Shown piece after piece: positions 1-6,269 of a stretch of DNA of 19,859 nucleotides. This stretch comes from JAVZLH01 sp049700435 (GTDB lineage: Archaea; Thermoproteota; Bathyarchaeia; Bathyarchaeales; Bathycorpusculaceae). Every line of letters begins with the position of its first letter. Within the stretch, counting starts at the first letter, position 1. The translations under genes and the position numbers were made by a program. The notes beneath the pieces were generated by a model, which did not search any database, was not told the DNA's origin, and was given only the letters and a program-made list of their open reading frames with translations. The DNA lies in assembly GCA_049700435.1 (NCBI GenBank), contig JBNAVK010000027.1, positions 1-19,859 on the forward strand. The letters run 5' to 3'.

Positions 1-54
1 ACAGTCACGCGCTGTTTCGGGGAAAGGTCGTCGGTTCAAATCCGGCCGGCCCCA
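1..54 (+). tRNA. tRNA, 3' part only (5' part lies outside the window)
   Basis: The T-arm is clear: stem GTCGG (30-34), loop TTCAAAT (35-41), stem CCGGC (42-46). It is followed by the 3' acceptor strand CGGCCCC (47-53) and discriminator A54, so the missing 5' strand should be GGGGCCG or close to it. CCA is not encoded (ACA follows), as is usual in archaea. The sequence before the T-arm does not give a normal anticodon arm with U33. ACAG (1-4) can pair with CTGT (12-15), which could be the inner hairpin of an intron. The amino-acid identity cannot be settled without the sequence to the left. The T-loop is canonical, unlike those of the two tRNA-Thr genes in this window. Confidence 0.8.
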
Positions 55-155
55 CATTTATAAGCAATTCCAAAACAACATTTTGGCAACAGCCTTGTAA
101 AAAATAGGCAGACGACATACCGTGATTTCTAACTAAACGTAAACCAAATAATCTC

Positions 156-182
156 TTGAAACTTAGAATATTGAAACTTAGA
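156..182 (+). repeat. two 12-bp direct repeats in the promoter region of the toxin/antitoxin-like pair
   Basis: TTGAAACTTAGA occurs at 156-167 and again at 171-182, a 15-bp period, ending 22 bp before the first start codon of the nuclease-like gene. The rest of the 55-204 interval is AT-rich with no other gene. The position suits a protein-binding site (autoregulation is common for such gene pairs), but that role is inference. Confidence 0.5.
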
Positions 183-204
183 TAAATAATGCATCATATA
201 TGAG

Positions 205-504
205 ATGAAAGCAATGAGCATAAAAATATCCAGAAGAGTTCTTAATCACATTGTTAGTAGGCATCCGGAAGTTGCACGTTACACGAGTGAAATAGTTATG
301 GCGGTTCAAGATCCCGATTTAATTATTAAGGGGTTGAGGAGTGAGTTTAAAGCTTTAAAATTCTACGCCAACCTTCATATAGAACCGAAGTATCTTGTGG
401 TTATTTACCAAGAAAAAGGCGAATAAAAGGTTATTATAACCGCCTACTTCACTTCTAGTGTAGCTAGGGTTAAAGGCGAAATAATATGGAGAAAGTCGCA
501 GTAA
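205..504 (+). pseudogene. BECR-type (barnase/EndoU/colicin/RelE-like) nuclease gene interrupted by an in-frame TAA
   Basis: The open frame 205-423 encodes 73 residues with a RHPEV motif (His near residue 20), a predicted helix, a 'PD..I.G' turn and the strand KYLVVIYQE. It stops at TAA 424-426. The same frame then continues without further interruption to TAA 502-504, encoding KVIITAYFTSSVARVKGE followed by IIWRKSQ. A strand of the type 'ViTAyFT...K.G.iiW' is the expected end of this small nuclease fold and carries part of its active site, so the upstream and downstream pieces look like one ~99-codon gene broken by a nonsense codon. The restored frame would overlap the start of the next gene (486) by 19 nt, as in a tight operon. 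A possible SD (GAGATG, 202-207) favours ATG 214 as the start. Sequencing error is the main alternative. The family assignment is from memory of motif patterns and is moderate. Confidence 0.65.
429..441. repeat. 13-bp inverted repeat just after the ochre codon
   Basis: GGTTATTATAACC has 6-bp arms around a central T. It lies just after the in-frame TAA at 424-426 and inside the continuing nuclease reading frame, so it may be no more than coding sequence. If the frame is truly terminated at 424 it could instead act as an operator or an RNA hairpin before the DUF2283 gene. Confidence 0.3.
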
Positions 505-686
505 GCCTAGAAAAGATCGATTTAGACTACGACGAAGAAGCGGATGTGTTATATATAAGCTTTGGAAAGCCCAGACAAGCCCAAGACAGTATTGAAGTTG
601 ATGATGAAATAATTTACCGCATAGCAGATAACGAAATAGTAGGCATAACCATAACAAACTTCAAAGCCAGAACACTCAAAAAATAA
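486..686 (+). CDS. DUF2283 family protein, antitoxin-like
   Basis: This 66-residue protein carries the DUF2283 signature: a first strand with YDEEADVLYISF (residues about 20-31), an acidic turn DDEII, and a final strand IVGITITNF (about 51-59). The family is made of short acidic beta-rich proteins often encoded beside small BECR/RelE- or DUF4258-type nucleases, and it is commonly regarded as antitoxin-like; no direct biochemical role is claimed here. Its start overlaps the tail of the interrupted nuclease frame by 19 nt, which supports one operon. A weak purine run (AAAGGCG, 472-478) lies before the ATG. The gene is intact although its partner appears broken. Confidence 0.75.
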   Translation: MEKVAVSLEKIDLDYDEEADVLYISFGKPRQAQDSIEVDDEIIYRIADNEIVGITITNFKARTLKK

Positions 687-762
687 TTGATCTGTAAAAT
701 TTAAACGTTAGTTTTCATCTATCCGGTCCCACTAATAAAATCAGGTTTTTCGTGAAGGAAGA

Positions 763-770
763 CTTTTAAA
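763..770 (+). promoter_or_regulatory. TATA box for the ABC-2 transporter genes
   Basis: CTTTTAAA is centred about 33 bp before the TTG at 799. At the usual archaeal spacing transcription would start near 793-797, so the message would be leaderless or nearly so. No Shine-Dalgarno stands before 799, which agrees with this. Confidence 0.45.
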
Positions 771-798
771 GTGTCTTAGAACATGTGAAGTTGGTGTC

Positions 799-1536
799 TT
801 GGAGTTGAGTTTGGCTGTTGAAGCGGTGGATGTCGTCAAAGTTTTCGGTAACGTTTACGCTTTAGATAAGCTGAGCTTTAAAGTTAAGTCTGGAGAAATT
901 TTTGGGCTTATAGGTCCTAACGGGGCTGGAAAAACCACCGCCCTAAGAATTGCTTCCACTTTGCTGCTGCCCACCTCTGGAACTGTGAAGGTTTTCGGTT
1001 TAGATGTTGTTAAGAACGCGGCTGAAGTTCGCAGAATTATTTCTTATCTTCCAGAGGAGGCTGGAGCTTACCGCAACCTTTCAGGCTGGGAATATTTGGA
1101 GTTTATGGCTAAATTCAACACTAAAGATGGAAGCAAAGTGCGCGAGATGGTTAATGAAGCGGCTGAAATAACTGGTTTAGGCGAGCGTTTGAAGGATAAG
1201 ACCAAAGCCTACAGTAAGGGTATGAAGAGGCGTCTTCTTGTTGCAAGAGCCTTAATGACAAGACCTAAACTGGCAATTTTAGATGAGCCCACAAGCGGAT
1301 TGGATGTTTTGCATGCTTATCATGTTAGGGAAATAGTCAAACGTTATGTTAAAGAACATGAAGTAACAGTTTTGCTTTCCAGCCACAACATGCTTGAAGT
1401 GGAACATCTCTGCGACAGAGTGGCATTAATCAACAAGGGCAAAATTGTCGCTGAAGGAAAACCCATGGAACTTAAAGAAAAATATGAAAGCGCAAACTTG
1501 GAGGAAGTTTTCGCAAAGGTGATTGGAATTGCTTAA
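799..1536 (+). CDS. ABC-2 type transporter, ATP-binding subunit (NatA/DrrA-like)
   Basis: This 245-residue protein is the nucleotide-binding subunit of an ABC-2 exporter. In order it has Walker A GPNGAGKT (39-46), a Q-loop region YLPEEAG (83-89) where Glu replaces the usual Gln, a degenerate signature YSKGMKRRL (138-146, typical of the NatA/DrrA branch), Walker B LAILDEPTSGLD (158-169) and the switch histidine SSH (194-196). The start is TTG, chosen because the conserved domain begins within ten residues and a TATA box lies at leaderless distance. The permease gene overlaps its 3' end, so the two are translationally linked. The substrate cannot be told from sequence; drug, Na+ or lipid-type compounds are typical for the family. 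Confidence 0.95.
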   Translation: MELSLAVEAVDVVKVFGNVYALDKLSFKVKSGEIFGLIGPNGAGKTTALRIASTLLLPTSGTVKVFGLDVVKNAAEVRRIISYLPEEAGAYRNLSGWEYLEFMAKFNTKDGSKVREMVNEAAEITGLGERLKDKTKAYSKGMKRRLLVARALMTRPKLAILDEPTSGLDVLHAYHVREIVKRYVKEHEVTVLLSSHNMLEVEHLCDRVALINKGKIVAEGKPMELKEKYESANLEEVFAKVIGIA

Positions 1537-2824
1537 AGGCTTCCTAAACATTCTCATAAAAGAACTTAAAGAGCTTGTGAGAGACCCAAAAATACTCTTG
1601 GGAATGATAATTGTTCCCATCGTAATATTCCCAGTTTTGGGCGGCATCATGAGCTACTCCATTCAATCAGCCCAAGAACAAGCCCAAAAGGCAACCATCC
1701 TAATAATAGACAATGATGGAGGAAACTGGTCCCAACTTTTCATCAACTTATTGAATCAAACTTTCAAAATTTACGTAGAAAAAAGTGTAAATCTCACTGA
1801 TGAAGTAGCTCAAGAATTACTTTCACGATACAACACAACTCAAATTGTAGAGTTCCCGAAAGACTTCAGCCAAAACGTGACCATGCACTTGAGCGGTAAC
1901 CGCGAGATAAACGCCACTTTGAAATTTTACGGCGTCTTCGCTGGCGGAGGAATTTTCGAAAGCATAGGTTCTTCCCCTATTGAAAGTTTAGTTTATCAGT
2001 TTAACAGAGTCCAAGCTCCAGACATAGTGTACACGGAAAAATCGTCCATTGTCAAGGGTGAGATTAAGCAAGGTGTTGATCCTACTCAGCTTTATGGGTT
2101 GATGATGGCTCAGTCAATAGCATTGCCAATAACCATCATGATTTTGTTGCAGGTAGCCATGCAGATTGCGGCAACATCCGTAGCAATGGAGAAGGAAGAG
2201 AAAACTTTGGAGACTTTGTTGACGTTGCCGATGGACCGTTTCGCCATCCTTATGGGGAAATTGTCTGGTTCAGTAATCGTGGCTGCTGTTGGCGCCTTAG
2301 CCTTTATGATAGGTTATAACTACATGCTTTCTTCTTTCACTAGGCAGATTCCAGCCGAGTTAGGCGTGGACTTAGCTTCTTTGGGGCTTGTTCCATCGCT
2401 TTTCGGATATCTTCTTCTGGGGGTTTCGCTTTTTGTCACCTTAATTTCAGCGTTAGCCCTCGCAGTTATAATCTCAGCTTTTGCAGAAGACGTGCGAAGC
2501 GCGCAATCGCTTGTCGGTTATATCTATCCTTTAATTTTTATCCCAGCCCTCGCATTAATGTATCTGGACATAAACACTCTGCCCCTTGCCTTGAAAATCG
2601 TTTTTTACGCCATCCCATATAGTCATCCAGTTATAGCCTCAAAAGCCGTTATAATGGGTGATTATTTAACCGCCATTTTAGGCATCGTCTACGTTGCAAC
2701 TTTCACAATAATTGTTATGTACGCGGCTTCAAGGCTTTTTGCAACGGAAAAGATTTTGACTGCAAAACTGAAATTCAAAGGATTACGGAAACGTGGAAAA
2801 AGTCTAACTGAAGAATTTCAGTAA
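1529..2824 (+). CDS. ABC-2 type transporter, permease subunit
   Basis: This membrane protein of about 431 residues is the partner of the upstream ATPase. Counting from an upstream in-frame TTG at 1523, it has one N-terminal membrane segment (about 24-46), a large extracytoplasmic domain (about 50-185), then five hydrophobic segments (about 191-216, 248-268, 290-320, 328-350 and 384-404) and a basic cytoplasmic tail. The conserved ABC-2 element MEKEEKTLETLLTLPMDRF lies at about 222-240, before the second group of helices. TTG 1529 is preferred over TTG 1523 because AAGGTGA (1516-1522) would then be a correctly spaced Shine-Dalgarno; with 1523 it would abut the start. Either way it overlaps the ATPase gene. 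The topology resembles NatB-like or YhaP-like exporters. Confidence 0.93.
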   Translation: MLKGFLNILIKELKELVRDPKILLGMIIVPIVIFPVLGGIMSYSIQSAQEQAQKATILIIDNDGGNWSQLFINLLNQTFKIYVEKSVNLTDEVAQELLSRYNTTQIVEFPKDFSQNVTMHLSGNREINATLKFYGVFAGGGIFESIGSSPIESLVYQFNRVQAPDIVYTEKSSIVKGEIKQGVDPTQLYGLMMAQSIALPITIMILLQVAMQIAATSVAMEKEEKTLETLLTLPMDRFAILMGKLSGSVIVAAVGALAFMIGYNYMLSSFTRQIPAELGVDLASLGLVPSLFGYLLLGVSLFVTLISALALAVIISAFAEDVRSAQSLVGYIYPLIFIPALALMYLDINTLPLALKIVFYAIPYSHPVIASKAVIMGDYLTAILGIVYVATFTIIVMYAASRLFATEKILTAKLKFKGLRKRGKSLTEEFQ

Positions 2825-2871
2825 AGCTTTTCACCCTAACACAACAAAATCTTGCACGGTGAACTGGACAG

Positions 2872-3975
2872 TTGGGCATAAAACAAATCGAAGTTTACCC
2901 TGTGATACTGGCCTACAAAGAGCCTTTTAGAATCGCTCCAGAAGCCTCAACCGAAAGCCACAACATCGTCGTAAAAATAGTTACAGATTTTGGTGTAACC
3001 GGTTTTGGAGAGTCCTCGCCTTCTGAAAGAGTAACAGGCGAAACTCCACAAACTGTTATTCAAGTCCTTGATAAGTTGGCTCCAAAACTGGTTGGCAAGT
3101 GCCCTTTAAGAATAGAGCAGAACATCGAGCTTATGGACTCCATTGTGAATGGAAACCCAGCGGCAAAGGCGGCCATTGACATTGCGTTGCATGACATTTT
3201 GGGGAAAACAGCCCGTAAACCCCTCTACATGTTGATGGGTGGCTACCGCACCGAGGTTCTGACAGACTTGACTTTAGGCATAAAATCTCCGAAAGAAATG
3301 GCTAGGGACGCTGTTAAAGCCGTTAAGAAAGGGTTTAAAGCCCTAAAAGTGAAGGTTGGAGTTGACCCCGTCGAGGATGTTGAACGCGTTAGGCTTATCC
3401 GCGAAGCCGTTGGCAACGCTGTGCAAATAAGGATTGATGCGAACCAGGGCTGGACGCCAAATCAGGCCATAGAAGCTCTTAACAAAATGGAGAAATTCAA
3501 CATACAATTCGCCGAACAACCCACGCCAGCAACAAAAATCAAGGACTTAGCAAAAGTTAAGAAAAACTCTCCAATACCAATAATGGCTGATGAAAGCGTC
3601 CACTCGCCAGAAGACGCACTAAGTGTAATACAAGCAGAAGCAGTAGACCTAATAAACATTAAACTAATGAAAAGCGGAGGAGTAAACAAAGCCAAGAAAA
3701 TTGCCGCCATAGCCGAAGCCGCACGGGTACCATGCATGATCGGGTGCATGGGCGAATCCGAAATAGGCATAGCAGCCGGCGTCCACCTAGCTGCCGCAAC
3801 AAAAAACGTTCAATACGCGGATTTAGACTCAGACATTCTGCTAAAGGATAAACTTGTCAAAAAAGGCGGGACAAAAATTAAGAATTCAATGCGAATTCTT
3901 TCAAAACAGCACGGATTAGGCATGAGAGAATTAGACAATAAAATCCTTGGAAAACCAGTGAAAGTTTACAAGTGA
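2872..3975 (+). CDS. enolase-superfamily enzyme, probable dipeptide epimerase
   Basis: This 367-residue protein matches the muconate lactonizing/dipeptide epimerase branch of the enolase superfamily. The catalytic set is visible: KVK (K159, K161) at the end of barrel strand 2, metal ligands D189, E215 (EQP) and D240 (ADES), and K264 (NIKLMKSGG) as the opposite-face base. A D-x-D pair (D317, D319) near the C-terminus is the feature used by Ala-Glu-type dipeptide epimerases to hold the substrate's amino group. The expected reaction is epimerisation of the C-terminal residue of a dipeptide. The start is TTG with GGTGA (2858-2862) nine bases ahead. It follows the ABC-2 pair by 47 bp on the same strand and may be co-transcribed. 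The substrate is not known: archaea lack murein, so external murein peptides or other dipeptides are possible. Confidence 0.88.
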   Translation: MGIKQIEVYPVILAYKEPFRIAPEASTESHNIVVKIVTDFGVTGFGESSPSERVTGETPQTVIQVLDKLAPKLVGKCPLRIEQNIELMDSIVNGNPAAKAAIDIALHDILGKTARKPLYMLMGGYRTEVLTDLTLGIKSPKEMARDAVKAVKKGFKALKVKVGVDPVEDVERVRLIREAVGNAVQIRIDANQGWTPNQAIEALNKMEKFNIQFAEQPTPATKIKDLAKVKKNSPIPIMADESVHSPEDALSVIQAEAVDLINIKLMKSGGVNKAKKIAAIAEAARVPCMIGCMGESEIGIAAGVHLAAATKNVQYADLDSDILLKDKLVKKGGTKIKNSMRILSKQHGLGMRELDNKILGKPVKVYK

Positions 3976-3978
3976 AGT

Positions 3979-5184
3979 TTATGTTACTCCAAGCTCTTGC
4001 AGTATCTTTCTGAATTCCTCCTCTCTCAATGAGGCTTTTCTGCCTCCTTCGTAAATTTCCCTCACTTTTTGCACAACAGCGCGAAGTTGATGGTCAGTCA
4101 CAGGTCTCCCCAAAATCTCTTTTATCTTGTGATTAATTATCGCCTTTCCCGAGTATTTGCCAATTGTTAGCCTCCTCGTGTTTCCGACGAGTTCTGGAGG
4201 GAATGGCTCGTATACAATAGGATTTCTCAGCACTGCATGAGTGTGGATTCCTGATTCGTGGGCGAAGGCGTAGTCACCTACTATTGCCTTGTTAGGTGGG
4301 ACTCTATAGCCCGTGGCTTTGCTAATCAAATTGGCTATTTGTTTTAATTTCTCAGTTTTGCCTTCAAATTTTTTGACGCCATGATGCAAGTAAAGGTTCA
4401 TCAAAACTTTCTCAGTTTCAGCGTTCCCAGAGCGCTCACCAATGCCAAGATAGGTTGTGCTTGCGTAGATTCTGTCCCAGACACCTGAGGCTGCTCTGAT
4501 GGCGGCTAAAGTGTTTTCAACGGCGTTTCCAAGGTCGTCATGCGCGTGGATCTCGATATTTTTTATTTTGGTTTCAGTTTTGATTGCCCTTACCTTTGCA
4601 GGAATGCCATTAGGCAGAGGGGCGTTAAAGTCTGATAGGCCAATCCCGACGGTGTCGCATATTCTGTAGCATTCCGCTCCAGCATCAGCAACCGCGTTAA
4701 TAAATTTCTTTTCAAAATTCCAGTCGGCTCGGGTGCTGTCTTCACCGTGGACAAAAACTCTTAGGCCGTGATCCTTAGCAGCGTACTCAACAACTTCAAC
4801 AACATCATTTAAGAGTTCATCAGCGGTTTTTTCAGGCCATTTGACTTTAAAATGAATGTATGAAACAGGATGCGAAATTCCAATTTCGTTGAAATCGCAT
4901 GTGATGCTGTCATCTATATCTTCTTTAGCTGCTCTGCACCAAGCGGCTATTCTGGCGTTTAGACCTAGCTGCTGAATTAGCTTTACAGCCTTCTTGTCTG
5001 GGTTTTGATAGTGGAACAGCTCTATTCTTTCAACTCCGCATTCATCAAGCATTCTGACAATTTCAGCAGCATCCTTAGGAGAAACGGCTAGACCAGGCAT
5101 TTGAATGCCATCTCTTAAAGTAGTGTCGTCAATCACGGGATCTGTTTTTAAAGGCATCACGTGAAAAAATTCTCTAAAAGCCAT
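3979..5184 (-). CDS. isopropylmalate/homocitrate synthase family (DRE-TIM metallolyase) enzyme
   Basis: This is an acetyl-CoA-dependent aldol-condensing enzyme of the HMGL-like family. Numbering from GTG 5199, it shows DDTTLRDG (24-31), which is the catalytic R-D pair, the acidic motif GEDSTRAD (152-159), the metal-binding HAHDDLGNAV (218-227), GIGERSGNAETE (252-263) and HESGIHTH (314-321). After the barrel and subdomains only about 85 residues remain, so the C-terminal allosteric domain of leucine-feedback LeuA is absent. Homocitrate-, Re-citrate- or citramalate-type activity is therefore as likely as isopropylmalate synthesis; the motifs do not decide. ATG 5184 is preferred over GTG 5199 because GGAG sits about nine bases before it. 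It converges with the epimerase gene, three bases apart. Confidence 0.85.
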   Translation of the reverse strand: MAFREFFHVMPLKTDPVIDDTTLRDGIQMPGLAVSPKDAAEIVRMLDECGVERIELFHYQNPDKKAVKLIQQLGLNARIAAWCRAAKEDIDDSITCDFNEIGISHPVSYIHFKVKWPEKTADELLNDVVEVVEYAAKDHGLRVFVHGEDSTRADWNFEKKFINAVADAGAECYRICDTVGIGLSDFNAPLPNGIPAKVRAIKTETKIKNIEIHAHDDLGNAVENTLAAIRAASGVWDRIYASTTYLGIGERSGNAETEKVLMNLYLHHGVKKFEGKTEKLKQIANLISKATGYRVPPNKAIVGDYAFAHESGIHTHAVLRNPIVYEPFPPELVGNTRRLTIGKYSGKAIINHKIKEILGRPVTDHQLRAVVQKVREIYEGGRKASLREEEFRKILQELGVT

Positions 5185-5383
5185 TTGGGCAAACTCCACC
5201 CATTTTTAGGATGGCGCATTTATCATGATGTTTGCATTGTATTTTCCATGGGATGGTGTCAGCTAAAGAAACCTCCTTAGCATTATCTTTATCCTCGGAA
5301 CAACTTCTGGTGGAGTTTTGGGTTTTGCTTGCACGAATATAGGCGCTTTCATCCTTTTTCATCATCCTTCTCATCGCTTCCAT
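5174..5383 (-). CDS. possible small Cys/His-containing protein or upstream leader ORF (doubtful)
   Basis: A 69-codon frame precedes the synthase-family gene and overlaps its start by 11 nt (26 nt if GTG 5199 is used). It has no recognised family. Its C-terminal half holds a cluster QCKHHDKCAI and then GVC, which could bind metal, but the N-terminal half is low-complexity and charged. A TATA-like TTATATG (minus strand, about 5424-5430) would place a transcript start about 18 nt before its ATG, so it could be the first ORF of that message. Nothing else supports it. The rest of the 5200-5628 interval is AT-rich and contains no other convincing gene, only the promoter elements of the next plus-strand gene. 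Confidence 0.25.
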   Translation of the reverse strand: MEAMRRMMKKDESAYIRASKTQNSTRSCSEDKDNAKEVSLADTIPWKIQCKHHDKCAILKMGGVCPNGF

Positions 5384-5541
5384 TTTAGTAGTTAAATTGC
5401 TTCATTACTTTTTCTAAGGTGTTACATATAAGCAATATGGATTCATTCACATCGCACTGTGTAAATGCATCGGATACACGGTTTCAAAAATCTTGCGAGG
5501 AACCGTTTTACGCCTTTTGTAAATTTAAGTGTAAGCGTGCA

Positions 5542-5562
5542 CTCGCAATGTTTATATGCGAG
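5542..5562 (+). promoter_or_regulatory. TATA box embedded in an inverted repeat, promoter for the 5629-8527 cluster
   Basis: CTCGCA (5542-5547) and TGCGAG (5557-5562) are perfect 6-bp arms flanking the TATA-like TTTATAT (5551-5557). Transcription would start near 5580. An inverted repeat straddling TATA is where an archaeal repressor would block TBP, so operator function is a reasonable inference. A second, overlapping repeat lies just downstream (CCAAA 5570-5574 with TTTGG 5581-5585). Confidence 0.45.
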
Positions 5563-5590
5563 GGGGTAACCAAATAATGGTTTGGTGATA

Positions 5591-5618
5591 GGCAACCGGC
5601 AACCGTAAACCGTAAAAG
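5591..5618 (+). repeat. four tandem 7-nt units in the 5' untranslated region
   Basis: The units are GGCAACC (5591-5597), GGCAACC (5598-5604), GTAAACC (5605-5611) and GTAAAAG (5612-5618). The first two are identical and the later ones diverged. The last merges into the Shine-Dalgarno GGTGAT (5618-5623) of the gene at 5629, so this lies in the message leader. Confidence 0.5.
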
Positions 5619-5628
5619 GTGATACGCT

Positions 5629-6264
5629 ATGAGGATGAGGTTTTGTCTGGAATGCAAGAATTTTGAGGACAGAAACGAGATTGACGGAGTTGTTTTATGT
5701 GCTAGGGGACACAATCCGGGGACTAGCTGCTTCGATTTTCAAAGCAAGTTTGAAAAGTTAGAAGAAACAGTGTCAAAGACAAGGTTCTGTCTTGAATGCA
5801 ATAACTTTGAAGAAATTGACGGAGTTGCAGTATGCGCTAGGGGACACAGACCAGGGGTAAGTTGTCCAGAATTTCAGGATAGAGTTGTGGACAGCTTTTA
5901 TTCATACATTTACTGGGCTGACATTTATTATACTGGTAAGTTTGAGGAAGAAAGAAATCATTTTGAAAAACGGTTTTCGAGAAAGCTTTCACAGCAAAAA
6001 CTCGCGTATGCTTGTTTACTTGAGTATTTCGAATCAAATCAAGACTATTCCAATTTCGTCAAGTGTTGGAAAACCATAAGACACATCTACGAGCGAAGAC
6101 TACCCGATATCGCAAAAATCTTTGACATAGCTTCACAAAAATTTGATGCACACGGCGAAAGAACAGACTTCCGGAAGCTTTTCTCAGATTTAATTCTATC
6201 CGAAAAGGCTTCTGATGTAGTTATCAAAGAAGTATTAGAAGGTCTGTACAAAGTGGGGAACTGA
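5629..6264 (+). CDS. uncharacterised protein with two tandem four-Cys motifs
   Basis: No family is recognised for this 211-residue protein. Residues 4-37 and 52-82 are an internal duplication of one small motif: RFCLECxNF, an acidic turn, DGVxxCARGHxPGxSC and an aromatic. The cysteines are C6, C9, C24, C34 and C54, C57, C69, C79, with a GH before each fourth Cys, so each unit could hold a zinc ion or an iron-sulfur cluster. Residues 83-211 are charged and aromatic, look mostly helical, and have no signal or membrane segment. ATG 5629 has a well-placed GGTGAT five bases ahead. Only five bases separate its stop from the Nfn-like gene, so it is probably the first gene of that operon. A role as a regulator or small metal-binding partner of the flavoproteins is possible but unproven. 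Confidence 0.8.
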   Translation: MRMRFCLECKNFEDRNEIDGVVLCARGHNPGTSCFDFQSKFEKLEETVSKTRFCLECNNFEEIDGVAVCARGHRPGVSCPEFQDRVVDSFYSYIYWADIYYTGKFEEERNHFEKRFSRKLSQQKLAYACLLEYFESNQDYSNFVKCWKTIRHIYERRLPDIAKIFDIASQKFDAHGERTDFRKLFSDLILSEKASDVVIKEVLEGLYKVGN

Positions 6265-6269
6265 AAATT

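Noticed and set aside
355..657. 100-codon minus-strand ORF opposite the nuclease-like and DUF2283 genes
   Set aside because: It is antisense to two plus-strand frames with recognisable motifs, has no ribosome-binding sequence and no family-like content.
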